64,000 nucleotides of DNA from Gonatopus flavifemur (lineage: Eukaryota; Arthropoda; Insecta; Hymenoptera; Dryinidae), in the NCBI GenBank assembly GCA_018340375.1, contig JAFFJZ010000002.1, positions 45,528,001-45,592,000 of the forward strand, in the 5' to 3' direction. Under the pieces are notes generated by a model. It made no database searches, was not told the DNA's origin, and worked only from the letters and a program-made list of their open reading frames with translations. The first letter of the stretch is position 1; the number at the start of each line of letters is the position of its first letter. Position numbers and translations under genes: made by a program. Below, piece after piece: positions 1 through 11,081 of the stretch.

Positions 1-952
1 AGTGTGAAATTATGAATGTTGAGAACTGTCATAGCTATTTATGCAAGGATATTATTCTTCATCGATTACTCACCGATAAATGACGATTCTATGAGTAGGC
101 AATGCCACATAAATATCTACAGGATATTGACAAGATATCCAATAGAGGTATGATCTATCATCCCTTGGATATTAAATGGATAGCGTGCGAAGATTCGAAT
201 ATTGATTTATGAACATCGAATATTTGAGTCAAGGGAATGTGAGAGGCGGCAATTACCTCACGGCAGTAATGCATTGCTTTGAGCGGTTTATCTTGTTCCG
301 ATTCATACCCCGAGAGGAGCATTTCTTTGCGACTCAATTATTTCTATGAACGAAGGGAGTGTTTCAATTTGTTTGCATAAACATTTTATTCCAGTTCCAT
401 AGATCGCATTGATCGGATTAGGAGTATACCTGAGATCAACAATGAAAGATACGATATACATTCCCGTAGCGATGTTTCATCTCTGCTTTCATTCTCACAT
501 AACTTCAGCGAGTCTCCACTCGAGAAGTGCTGACTCCAATATCAGCGCGGATAATGAAGGTTTATCGACTGTCTACCATGATAAATAGCAGTGGATTGAA
601 TCCAACGTTCGGAGTTCACGATTGCAATGGACATAGGATGATTTTAGCTCACTTGTTTCTGAAATTGTTCTAACGTGTACGTTTTCCAATCTACGCCTGA
701 GAACTCATCTCCTGGATATTGTATTTTTTGATATCGTTTGAGGATAACAGAATCCAATGGTGAGGTCTTTCAATTCACTGTTTTTCCAGTGGTTCGTGAT
801 CTATCGTGAATCGTCTGGTCACCCGAGCAACGCATGGCGAAGTAAAGTTCCGTTGAAAGTTCTTTTGTGTTAGTCCTCGCCCGAAACTGGAACTAACAAC
901 CGACTGTGGTTGTTTTTCATTGAACTTGATCTTCTGATATCTCTCATATCAG
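1..952. other. No recognisable feature
   Basis: AT-rich unique-looking sequence. I see no convincing reading frame, inverted repeat or transposon end here. Confidence 0.4.
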
Positions 953-1330
953 GAATCGATTGAATGCACTGTGGAAAATGTGGTTAGTTCTCCTTCATAC
1001 CATTTTCATATGGTGGAAGGGAGAGTCCACCAAATTGAGGTGAAAAATTCCCCATCTATGGAAGAACTTTGCTGCTACTATTTTCTGGGAGAAATTCCAC
1101 AATTATTTTTTCCAGTGAAGTTTCCAACTAACTGCACAGTTCTGATCAAACAATTGTATCAATCTGATGTTACTTATTATACATTCTCAAAACATGCGAA
1201 TAAATTTCTGCCATACCAGGCAAAAAAGTTGTTAACTCGATTCTTTTCGAAAATAAGTTTTTCATATCATTCGATTCAGGACAGCAAGGCGCGTTCAACT
1301 GTGTTAATAGAAATTAGTTATCGCCCCTAA
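953..1330 (+). CDS. Possible 3'-terminal exon, unknown protein
   Basis: An open frame follows a TGA at 935 and runs without a stop for about 125 codons to TAA at 1328-1330. It has no ATG near its start, but a plausible splice acceptor (ctctcatatcag) ends at 952, so it would have to be a terminal exon. The peptide is Cys-, Phe- and Tyr-containing with no domain I recognise (key words: QESIECTVENVV near the start, LIEISYRP at the end). No polyadenylation site was verified downstream. The length alone could arise by chance in AT-rich DNA, so this is a weak call. Confidence 0.22.
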   Translation, partial: ESIECTVENVVSSPSYHFHMVEGRVHQIEVKNSPSMEELCCYYFLGEIPQLFFPVKFPTNCTVLIKQLYQSDVTYYTFSKHANKFLPYQAKKLLTRFFSKISFSYHSIQDSKARSTVLIEISYRP

Positions 1331-1663
1331 TTTTTGCATGATAAACATTTTTCTTCTCTGAAAACGAGTTGAAAATTAGACAATCATCAGAAAAAAGCCG
1401 TAACTTACATCAAAATGAGAAGCACCATCGAGTACGTCACCACTTTGCCAGACGAAAAGATCGTAATTTGAGTTGCGGCCTTTCCGCTAGGAGAAATCAG
1501 TGAGGAGCAAATATCTCATACTATTTGAAAAAAATCTCTTCGGAGTTAAGGTTTCTTTGATTTGTAAGCCCCTTAAGCCCGGAGTCAATTTACCAAGTAA
1601 GAAAACTGTAAGTCCGGTCGTAGGCTTCGGCACAGTTCGGGAATGATCGTAATAAAGATCTTA
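1331..1663. other. Unassigned flank of the transposon nest
   Basis: Contains text such as gccgtaacttac and aaaagatcgtaa that loosely resembles the left end of the CTGCCG-terminated element at 13701. It may be the degraded left end of a second copy whose right end is at 6464. No clear boundary is visible. Confidence 0.25.
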
Positions 1664-2201
1664 CACTGAGAAAAAATGCAGCAGAGCTAACCGCACATGA
1701 GCTTGGATACGGCGAATCTCCCCTGGTTAAGAAATCCAATAAGATCCGATAAAAACCCATTCAAAAATGATCGGAATGAATAGGGTTAATCGGAAAGGCT
1801 CAGCTACCGATTCAAAATGAATAGGAATTAATTGGGACTTCTTTTCTATAGGATTGAATCGAGGATTTATCAATAGAAAAATCTGTTGTTTATTCAAATT
1901 AATAAGACTTCGCATGATCTGTTGGTCTGTATAAGAGATATCTGATTGGATGATTATAATTTTGTCCATCCCATAAGGCGAACGGTTCTTATTGGATGAG
2001 TTCTTCATGGTTCTAATGAGTTCTTCATGGGGAATTTCCGACTTAATTTGAAAATGTACAGATTTAATTGATCAATCGGTTTTAGTTGGATCATCCCAAC
2101 ATTCGAATCTATTGGAAATAATCGGAAAGTTTACAGACCCTAATATCCCTACATGAGAAAAAAGGATTAGTTGAAATAACTAGTTGACTTGCAAGCGCAT
2201 A

Positions 2202-2429
2202 TGGACCAGTGTTTCCACAAAGGGATTTCTCTCTTCATTTGATTGGGCTATCTACTTAATTCAAGGTCGTGATTGGTCAATTCTCTTAGAAGGAGGGATC
2301 ATGTAGAAACACTGATATGGACCCATTTTTTTTGTTAGGACAACAATTTTATTCATTGATGTGACTAAATCAAAAAACTGGTCGAATCAATAAAAAAAAT
2401 TGGTTATTCTAACGAAAAAAATGGGTGCA
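2202..2429. mobile_element. TA-targeting MITE with TGSACCCATTTTTTT ends
   Basis: The left end TGGACCCATTTTTTTT and the complement of the right end TGCACCCATTTTTTTC match over about 40 bp. TA duplications are at 2200-2201 and 2430-2431. The right TA is also the left TA of the next element at 2432, so the two sit head to tail at one target. A hAT MITE is inserted five bases inside its left end. The TA duplication suggests the Tc1/mariner superfamily. Confidence 0.75.
2207..2314. mobile_element. hAT-type MITE, 108 bp
   Basis: Begins CAGTGTTTCCAC and ends GTAGAAACACTG, which are complementary apart from one base. It is flanked by the 8-bp direct repeat ATATGGAC at 2199-2206 and 2315-2322. CAGTG termini with an 8-bp duplication are characteristic of the hAT superfamily. 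It is non-coding and inserted in the TGSACCC MITE. Confidence 0.85.
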
Positions 2430-2431
2430 TA

Positions 2432-4187
2432 CCCGACTAGAAAAAATACAAGGGTCATTATCATGATCGGATCATAACAGCCCGATGTAGCAGTCAGGCC
2501 CTGATAATGTAGCCCGATCGGAACCCGATCATACATGCAACGCAAAGGCGTGATGAGGGAACGATCAGGTAAGAATGATCAAGACCTCGTGAGTTAACCT
2601 GATTAGAAAAGGTACCAATAAACCAGAAAAAGTGCTAGGGCCATCATCATGTTCAAATCATGTCAGCCAGATTCTACTATCAGGTCTTGATTACGCAGCC
2701 TGATCGGGACCTGATCATACATGTGATACAGTGGTCTCGTGACAAACCGATAAAAAAGAAATGAATCGATCTCAAATGAATATGTATGAAATTGATTTTT
2801 AGCACGATCTGGCAAGAGACTTGCATCAATAGAGTGTGGAATTCCGCGTATGTCTTGTACAAATCATGATTCCGATTCTGTATTAAGACTGAGAATTATA
2901 AATTTTCATGCTAGTGAGTATTTTTGTCATTCAATTTACACATGACAATAACTGTGTAAATTTTGAATTTCATGACCTATGACCATGTGGATACAATACT
3001 GATTTATGCGTGGTGATATCTGTACATTAGGGGTGTGAATATCAGTAAGTATTTCCCTCCCAGTTTACATCTAGTTCAACCAATCTCCTGTCAGATAAAG
3101 ATGTAAACCGGTTATAATTCTCTAAGTGGATGTTCACACCACTGAGTGCACTAATGAAAATTTATCAAAATATACATTTAATTGGAATATACAGTGCATC
3201 TGCAATGGGCCGTTCGTGGTAACACTAAATATAACGTGTAAGAATTACAATCGAATGGCTACATACAGTCATATGCAATAAAAAAAAGATGGCGAACATA
3301 CGCTAGATATGATTCAAGCAAGATGGCATATAACCTCTCTTTTCAAGTGATATTTGCAACCTTTTTAACCTCTCATTTTCTATCATATAACTGAATGGTA
3401 TCTGAAGTTTTAGAAAAATATGTGGAAATGGGTTTCAGAATAGATAGACACTTGAATGGATAGATGGATAGGCGGATAGTTGATGAGAGTAGAGTACCGA
3501 GTCTTAGTTACACTCCGTGGCAAAATAGGTGTTCCAGATCAGGCAAACATGAAAGGGCCCAACATGATCCTGGTCATATTACCTGATGTTGGTTTACCAT
3601 ATACGAAGAAAATCCTATTTTATATCCTAAGATATCTTTTGAATTTTTCAGATTTCTCTCAGAAATGAGGACGATGAGGCACCGGTTTTCATAACTCAAC
3701 CATATAGGGGCCTGATCAGGATTGGATTCTCTAACACTACATAAATCTGTTGTGGAATGAGTATTTTACGGCAGGGACATACGGAAGGGCCCGACGTGGC
3801 CCTGATTATACTACCTGGTGTCACTTGATTATATGTAGAGAAATCTATACCTGAGGCAAATCTATTAGGCCCCGGTTCAGTACCCTTGTCACGGTCTGCG
3901 TCGGAAAATCAATATTCCATCTTAGAATGACATATCAGATCCTGGTGAGGCGCAGATCTTCTTACCTGGTTGCACATATCTTTATGTGAAGCCATGTCTA
4001 CTCAAGGCACATACATGAGGGCTTGGTCAAAAGCTGGTATCATGACCTGATGGGACTCTAATTAGCACAGCATGAAAGGCAATCTCATCCGATCCTGACC
4101 CGGTCATGATAAGGCGTGCCTTAATGAGGTTGAGTTAAGATTACCTAATCATGCCCTTATGACTGATCGGGCGAATTTCTAGTCGGG
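2432..4187. mobile_element. CCCGACTAG-terminated element with internal degenerate repeats
   Basis: Termini are CCCGACTAGAAA and TTTCTAGTCGGG, with TA on both sides (2430-2431, 4188-4189). The 1.76-kb interior has no long reading frame. It has diverged tandem copies of a segment containing 'gggccc...cctgrt...tacctg' at about 3550, 3785 and 3940, spaced 150-240 bp apart. It is non-autonomous and TA-targeting, and sits at the centre of the palindromic MITE. Confidence 0.75.
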
Positions 4188-4420
4188 TATGCGCTTACAA
4201 AGTTAAATAGTTATTTCAACTAATCTTTTGTTTCCGAGTACAGCTATGTTCCGACAATAACCAATTCAGTTTTAGAATCACTTTTATTGCATCAGACCAT
4301 CGGTTTTGAATGAATAAAATACCGATCAAATCCAATTGAAAACTATTTTATTGGTGCCAATCGGAATTTTCATTAATCATAAAATACTGATTGAAACCAA
4401 TTTGACAATACTTCATTGGT

Positions 4421-4708
4421 CATCATCATCATCATGATGTAATCAGTCTTACGACTGGTTTGATGAAACCCTCCATCCCTGTCTATTATCCGCCAAACGT
4501 TTAATTTCTACATATCTACTACATCCCTTGTCTTGTACGATTTGCTTCATATAACTTGCTCTAGGTCTACCTTTACCAGTTTTACCATTCATTTTCCCTT
4601 CCAATATTGTTCTCAATAAACTCTCATGCCGTAATGTGTGTCCTATAAGATTGCTTCTTCTTTTCACAATGTGTTTCAAAAGATTTCTTTCTTCATTTAT
4701 CTGCTCGA
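4421..4708 (-). pseudogene. 5'-truncated non-LTR retrotransposon (reverse transcriptase C-terminus)
   Basis: The minus strand encodes about 85 residues ending at a stop near 4449. It contains RRSNLIGHTLRHESLL, LEGKMNGK, GRPRASYMKQIV and SNQS, the familiar C-terminal tail of RTE/'craniofacial development protein 2-like' endonuclease-reverse transcriptases. The stop is followed by a short 3' UTR and a (GAT)n-like tail (catcatcatcatcatgatg on the plus strand). The 9-bp repeat TTCATTGGT flanks it at 4412-4420 and 4709-4717. It is a dead, 5'-truncated copy inserted into the satellite-like repeat. The clade is inferred from recollection of the motif and was not searched. Confidence 0.8.
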
Positions 4709-5018
4709 TTCATTGGTATTCATCGGAATTTTGATTGGTAATAAATTACCCATTGAATCCCATTGAGAAATATTTCGCTGGGATCAATTAAAATTTTCAT
4801 GTTCAATAGTATACCGATTAAATGCAATGAAACAATATTCCATTGATATGTATCGGAATTTTCATTGATCATGAAATACCCATTGAATCTCATTGAAAAA
4901 TATTTCAATGGTATCAATCGGTGTTTTTATTATTCATAAGATACCGATTGAATCTGAAAGAAAAACATTTTTGTCATCAGATTCAATCAGATATCCTTGA
5001 CCAGGATATGTTTGGCAA

Positions 5019-5154
5019 TATGCCCCTTCAGAGCAGCGTGTTAGGATAGCTCAGAGGTCAAGAAGGCAGGTCTTACAGGTAGGTAGATCGGTGATAGTTC
5101 GAATCCCCTCCAGGTAGGAATAAATTTCCCAAATCATATGCGGGGACAGAGATG
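5019..5154 (+). repeat. tRNA-derived SINE-like insert
   Basis: Contains an RNA polymerase III type A box (TAGCTCAGAGG, 5047-5057) and B box (AGTTCGAATCC, 5096-5106) spaced as in tRNA genes. The cloverleaf is imperfect. About 40 bp of unrelated tail follow. The 7-bp direct repeat TTGGCAA lies at 5012-5018 and 5155-5161, suggesting retroposition into the CCCTGGTTA element. There is no poly-A tail. It is not a functional tRNA, because the acceptor stem does not pair. Confidence 0.5.
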
Positions 5155-5881
5155 TTGGCAAATTCTCAATTGGATCCAGTTGAAGAATAATTTATTCACA
5201 TCAATCAGAATTTTGATTAATAATAAAATACCCATTGAATTACATCAAAAAATATTTCATTGATATCCATTGGAGTTTTGATTGATCATAAAATACCGAT
5301 TAAATCCAATAGGAAAACATTTTATTGGTATCAATGGGAAATTTCCGATGCAGAAACCCAATTCATTCCAATGAAATTTTTTTTATCGGATTTGATCGGA
5401 ATTTTTGTTGATCATGAATCACCGATTCAATCCAATAAAAAAGTATCTTATTGGTTTTAGTAGGAAATCTCCGATGCAGAAACTCAATTCATTCCGATAG
5501 AATTTTTTTTATCGGATTCAATCGGATTTTCTAACCAGGGTCGCCGCGAGGTTGACTCAACTGAATATCGATTGAAGTAAATGCTCATTCGGTCATTTCA
5601 ATCGATATTCAGTTGAGTCAACCTCGCGGCGAGATTCGCCGTATCCAAACTCATATGCGGTTGACTCAGCTACATTTTTTCTCAGTGTAGGTGCCATTAT
5701 GTATGGATTTGAACCGTTAAAGTGAACATAAAAAAAGGCAGAATTACACCTGATTCCACGTGAAAGAAATATTACTTTTTGAAATATTTAATCCATAGAA
5801 TTGGAATTCAATTATATGGTGATTTTCATGAACGTCGCATACCGAGTTGACATGTTTCTTCGCTTGTAAGGCGAACTATCA

Positions 5882-6181
5882 CACTCAGAGAAAAAAAGTT
5901 GCTGAAACAGCAAACCTCGAAGATTTGCTTTGGTGATATGGCAAAACTTGTTGCTGAATTGGCAAATAATTTGCTGTCACAGCAAAAATCTTGCTCTTTT
6001 AACAAGCGCTTGTCATTCAGCAATCCGAGATTGTAGATATACAGACAACTAGGAAATTTTGCTGAATTAGCAAATGTCTTGCTAAAATAGCAGAATTTTT
6101 GCTGTAACAGCAACCGTTTTGCTAATTTAGCAAAGCAGATTTTTCGAAATCGCTTTTTCAGCAAGAATTTTTCTCTGCGTG
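5882..6181. mobile_element. MITE with CA target duplication, 'ttgctgaa' repeats inside
   Basis: The left end CACTCAGAGAAAAA and the complement of the right end CACGCAGAGAAAAA are inverted. CA lies on both sides (5880-5881, 6182-6183). The interior repeats 'ttgctgaattrgcaaa', so most of the 300 bp folds on itself. A shorter relative is at 44091-44232. No coding potential. Confidence 0.75.
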
Positions 6182-6364
6182 CATAGCATAATGCTCGAGC
6201 GCTATTAAATGAAAAAAAACCGTATTTCGAGTTACGGTTCTTTTGATAGGTATTTTACAACCTTGACTCATTTTTTCATACGCTGTTATTACAAAAATTG
6301 ATGTTTTTTTAAATAATCAAAAAAAGCACCCCTTATTTGTCCTAGAACCGCTTTAATATTGTCA

Positions 6365-6464
6365 AAATATTAGTTAAATCATAAAATTTTGATTTTAGAA
6401 TAGTTTTTCTCGATTTTCTCCGTTCGAACGAATTTGGAGTCAACTTTTTTGCCTGGGACGGCAG
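6365..6464. repeat. Right end of a CTGCCG-terminated element
   Basis: Read on the minus strand, 6464-6365 begins CTGCCGTCCCAGGCAAAAAA and continues with gagaaaatc.agaaaaact.ttct. This matches the right end of the 2.6-kb element at 13701-16287. Its left partner is not clear, though weakly similar text occurs near 1380-1480. If real, the whole 1.4-6.5 kb nest would lie inside this older element. Confidence 0.5.
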
Positions 6465-9400
6465 ATTTATTCTCACTGAAATCATCTACGTATCATCTTA
6501 TTCAACTCTTCATGAACCATCGGATCAACCTAATAATAATTCTTGGTTGGCACATTCAGATCACTCCGCCACGTTTCCGTGCTCAATTGGTTAATGAGGA
6601 AAAGTTATCCACAGAATTTCCGATTCTATCATACACATGTGTCTTCCAATTCAACCTAACATTATCATGCAAATTCAATGTTAATACCTTCCCTCAACTA
6701 CGCGTTCTGATAAACGGAGCAGACGATGCAATCAATTAAATTCGTTCAGAATCGTTCAAAGTAATTTGCATAATTCAAAGCACGCGTGATCCAAGTAAAA
6801 TCTCTTCTCATTAGACAAAAAGGAAATAAAAATCGATACCACTTCCTATTTCTCTTCCCAATGTAATACTTCTTTGTCCACAATTGAAACCAGAATGCTC
6901 AGTACATGACTATCGAGCGAAGCAGCGAGGAATATTTAAATTCCTGAATTATTCAAGGTATTTGATCCCAATTCTACCAAGCAATTTGAATTATTCCCCA
7001 CGATTCTCGGTGGAGAAACCTTTTATGTGGCGAAAATTTAACACTATCCTCAACGTTATTCATATATTCTCTTATATTCTTTCTGTAAACTTCCATGAAT
7101 ATAAATATGTTTCAGAATTCTCTACACGTTATCTAGCATAGTTTTTACCTCCGAAAACATTCTTCTTCCATCAATGCCCATATCATTCCTCATTCTTATG
7201 ATTTCCCTGAAAACAATGCCGAATGGAATCGATAATCCGTGTTTCAGCATCCTGATTCCAAACATGAACAAAATATTTTCGTCTCTGTTGTGCTCACGAT
7301 ATTTGAAAATATCATAAAATCTTCAAAATATTGATACTCGGGGAACAACTTTTCCATCGTTTTTTGAAAACTGAATTTTACATGTGAACCCAAAAACTGG
7401 AAAGTTCGACATCACATTCGTTCAATCATGCTAACGCATCTCTTGAATTACTGGAGATGGATCGAGAACGGATACGATAAAGGTGAGATATTTGTATTGA
7501 ACTTTTACCATACTCGAAACTGCAATGAAAATCCATTAAATTCATCGGAGCTGCACTTTACCAGCATTTCGTAACAATTTTTATTCCGAATTGCCAACGG
7601 GAATCGTGGTTCGTTTCTGATTTGTATGAAATAAATTTGTATGATTCTCAGTGAATAATGATAATGAAAACAACACTCCAGAGTCCAATTATGGCATCTA
7701 CTGCTCTCAATAAAATTGCATTTTTTCCATGTAAATTACAACATATTTTTGTCATCATATTGTCGCCAAAAGAACATTGAAGAAAAGAGGCATGCGTTCA
7801 TAGTCTTTTTCTTTTCGAATAAAAAATAAGAGTAGATATACTTCTACAAGAATCGATCTATAAGATCTCATTCAGAAGAATCTACATTGCAGTTACAAAG
7901 AGTCCACTTGGAGATTCGAGTCAACGTGATAAGGCAGCTATGCCACTCACAACCGGGAGCTAATTACATCAACGAACGGTGCAAATTTCGTCTTGATATC
8001 AGGATGAGACACGTACTTCAACCTCACCCTGTCATCCCAGTTTTTTCTGCTGATTGTCTCCAGTCTTTTATTCTCCTTCATCTGACGATGATTACTCATT
8101 CGTAGTTTTATATCTCACGATCAATTCAATTGAAGTTGATTTTTGAAGATTCATGATTATTGTTTCTTATATTTTTAAAACGTTGACTGAACGAATTTAA
8201 GAACGTTCAACTCCCTGGAACTTCACCAAGAATCCATTGTATCGAAGTACATATCACACATACCAGCAGATATCTAAGAGTAACGATATCAAAATTTTTC
8301 ATCAGATATATGATGCCCAAGGGACAGTCAGGATAGTAGTCTTGGCACAAGATTTCGTCCAGTTTCTTATAGAGTTTGTATGTTGGCCGTTACGGGTTTC
8401 ATATATAAGAATCGCATGCAGATCAATGCGACATCAGATTTGATTTGAAAGCCGCGAAGAACGCAAACCAGTAAGTCTATTCCATATTCGCGCAAAAATA
8501 TTTTTTGATGCCGTCTCGCGTTATGAATTTCACTCGAAACTCGGGGCGAAATGTGCGCAACAGAATGGAAGAGAAGAAAAAGTGAAGCATCCGTAGGAAA
8601 CGAGGAATTTCACACAACAAGAATCTTGTCGGGTTGAACTCTGATCAACGATGACAAGCAATTTGAAAGCAGTACCACAACTGTCGTACCACAGAGAACA
8701 AAGTGATACGCAACATCCGCCAACGTTCAACCAGCGTAACGCCAGGAGCTATACAGGATCGTTTTATTGTTACGTGCACTCAACACTCTCCTCATTTCGT
8801 TCGTGTTTTAAAATTGTCTCTTTCATTTTATGTCAGGGCCACGGTTTCTCACGATAGCCATGGCTGCAGGCTAGGATGCATTCCACGATAGCAGGTATCT
8901 AGATAATAAGATTGAAATTTTCCAATGTCGTACTTCCGATGTTTTGGAATTTCATCAACGAAACAATGTACATTGAGAACGGAATGATCCGTTGCAGAGA
9001 ACAATTGATATTTCTTCGAACTAAATCAAAAAGTCATTCAACCGTGGGAAACAAAATATGTTGAAAAAATATTTGTTTTTCAAATCACCAATTTCTTCAT
9101 TTCTGAACGCACCCTCGGGCCGATAGTTTTAATTTTCCGTGTGATATATTTCTATACCATCGCATACTCCCAGGATTCATCTATCATCCATTCCCTGTTC
9201 TCTCAATCATGTACTGTGATTCATCTACGACAAGTCGTTCCTGCATTCTTCGCTAACTCCTTCACATGCTAATTTTTCTTCATTCTCTCCTTCTTGGCAT
9301 CAGCAAATTCTCATTTCGCAAGAGCAATGTACGGGGTGTTGTGAGTACTCTCTTTTGCATGCAGTATGCAATCAAGGAGAGGAAATGAAAATATCGTTCA

Positions 9401-10913
9401 AATTAAGGATATTTATGAGATAACTTTTGATTGGAGAGAATAACTTGTTGCGGTGAGTATGCGGAGTGTATGTTTTACCATTAGGAATAACATTGAGTTT
9501 ATGAGCTTACTTCTTTCATTCAAACTTCTCCTATCGCTGTGATATCATATATATCATTATTAAAATAGTAGAATTTCAAAATGAATATTGAAGAGAGAGA
9601 GAGAGGATTTCGATGTATCAGGTTTGAATAATATTTTCTGAAATGTCATCGAATCAAATGAAAATATGATCGACGTAGATAATATCTCATGCGTGATGAG
9701 TGAACCAGCATTGACGTAAGATTGATTGCCATTTATTAGAGAATAACCTGATGAATGCATGGAAAAAATACTTTCCCTCGGTATAAATCCTGTCACAATT
9801 TGAAATGCTTCTCACAGGTTACATTACACGAGGGTTTAATATTTTTCAACGTGGCATTGATGGACTGAAAAGACTCGACATTTTATAATTCCGCACGTGA
9901 GGTCGTAACGATGATGGCAGTTGATTTAATTAGCAAGAACATCGTTACCACAATCACGAAAAGCAATGTTATCATAAAAATGTCACAATCTTCCTGATTT
10001 CAACGAGACTTCTCTCAATTTTATCTGTTATCTGGTATTACAGACACTTTAGAGCTGGAACATCCACTCCTCTTCCTTTGTACTTGTATACATATGACGC
10101 GATTTTTACTTGTTAAAGAACTAATTTCAACTAGAAATTATCATCAGGTTGAGTCCATATTTCGTGAGGACTTGACCGGTGGAATTCTCTGTGATTATAG
10201 TCAGATCATGAAAGTTTTCCCTCTTGATTATCCATTCAAATATCTGACGGTGGTCTTCTGCATCCCCTGTGCTTCGAGTAGAAATATTGTATACCATACT
10301 CATACGAAGATAATGAGGAATTTGTATGCGAGTATTGTACTACGACGATCCCCCAACAGCGCGTGTTGCAATTTATCGATCATTACCTAACATCGCATAT
10401 TCCATACAAATATATAAATTAGAGCCACGAACATTATCAATATTCTACAATCTGTCTTCATGACGAGAAAACAAGAATGAAAAAGGAGAAAAAACATATA
10501 TTTCGACAGCAACTGCGGAGGTCCTTTATGAATCTACGAAAGTGGAAAATCAATGGAACTACATATGGATGATCCGAGTTTCCTCAAAATCTGCATAGAA
10601 CGATAACGCGAGGCTATCGAGAAAAATGCTCCGTTGGATTTGATTCCATCAATTTCCAAGTTTCGGAATGGTTATTTCATAGTTCGGTTAGGATTTTGAG
10701 GATAATTGGTTTTATTGGGGATTCCACTGTACGGAATTTCAAAAAAGATCGATTTCGCGGAGGTAGAAATTCGATTAAATTCATGAACGGTTTTGTTCCT
10801 ATTTCTTCCTCTTTGGTATTAGTTTGAATCCGCAATATCGCATATTGACACAAGATTTTTTCGGCACTGAAAGAACAACTGTTTTCAATTGTTTTATTAG
10901 ATCAATCGATAAC
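6465..10913. other. Long stretch with no supported feature
   Basis: Short open frames occur by chance, but none shows family motifs, codon bias or flanking splice signals. A (GA)n microsatellite is at about 9590-9606. I saw no transposon ends. Confidence 0.45.
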
Positions 10914-11081
10914 ATGTGCATCGCACTGAACGCTTATGTGATCATTCTATTGATTACTTTCTGTGAGCATTCTTCATGTGCAGGAGAACATGAAAGAGCG
11001 ACAGGTTATATTAGAAAGAAACGAGGGAGAATATCATATCCCATAGTTCATTTCAAGTTCCTTAGAGTGCCTGTGAACTGA
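10914..11081 (+). CDS. Candidate small secreted peptide, 55 residues
   Basis: The ATG at 10914 opens a 55-residue frame ending with TGA at 11079-11081. The N-terminus looks like a signal peptide: a hydrophobic core ALNAYVIILLITFC, then HSSCA before a likely cleavage site. A hydrophilic stretch follows, then the polybasic motif RKKRGR at about residues 34-39 (a possible prohormone-convertase site), and a 16-residue C-terminal segment SYPIVHFKFLRVPVN without cysteines. This is the layout of a neuropeptide or toxin-like precursor, but I recognise no family and see no C-terminal amidation Gly. The frame is open upstream without another ATG. Chance is possible for 55 codons. Confidence 0.35.
   Translation: MCIALNAYVIILLITFCEHSSCAGEHERATGYIRKKRGRISYPIVHFKFLRVPVN

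Larger units (their letters stand above)
2152..4238. mobile_element. Palindromic MITE split by two insertions at its centre
   Basis: The left arm (CATGAGAAAAAAGGATTAG, then ttgaaataac...gcaagcgca) and the right arm (tgcgcttac...gttatttcaactaatctttt...CCGAG) are complementary. TA lies on both outer flanks (2150-2151, 4239-4240). If the two internal insertions are removed, the arms meet as a nearly perfect palindrome across one central TA. Only about 140 bp belong to this element itself. Confidence 0.7.
4290..5500. repeat. Satellite-like 60-70 bp tandem units
   Basis: Repeated units of the form 'cattggtatcaatcggaatt ... aaaataccgattgaatccaa ... gaaaaatatttc' occur at about 4310, 4360, 4711, 4781, 4842, 4906, 5210, 5265, 5325 and 5440. 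Spacing is roughly 60-70 bp. They form the body of the CCCTGGTTA element and are interrupted by the LINE tail (4421-4708) and a tRNA-like insert (5019-5154). Confidence 0.75.
1721..5540. mobile_element. CCCTGGTTA element inserted in the outer MITE
   Basis: Termini are CCCTGGTTAAGAAATCC at the left and its complement ending TAACCAGGG at the right. TC dinucleotides at 1719-1720 and 5541-5542 look like a 2-bp target duplication, because the interrupted MITE reads ...aatc TC gccgcg... when closed up. The body is mostly satellite-like units containing taccgattgaatccaat and tcggaattttcattgatcat. It has no transposase. A second element with CCCTGGT ends and a 2-bp duplication (TT) is at 19036-19505. 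The superfamily is unclear. Confidence 0.8.
1664..5687. mobile_element. CACTGAG MITE, expanded by nested insertions
   Basis: The ends are CACTGAGAAAAAATGCAG and its near-complement ending CTCAGTG, with a TA duplication at 1662-1663 and 5688-5689. An uninterrupted relative of 167 bp lies at 62911-63077 and shares the same termini and the core 'gagtcaacctcgcggcg'. Comparison shows that the other roughly 3.8 kb here was inserted into it after the 'gaatctc' near 1720. It is non-coding and non-autonomous. This is the outermost layer of a nest whose inner layers are listed separately. Confidence 0.85.

Noticed and set aside
9590..9606. Short GA, CT and TA microsatellites (also 25075, 26060, 37230)
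   Set aside because: Ordinary simple repeats with no further pattern.
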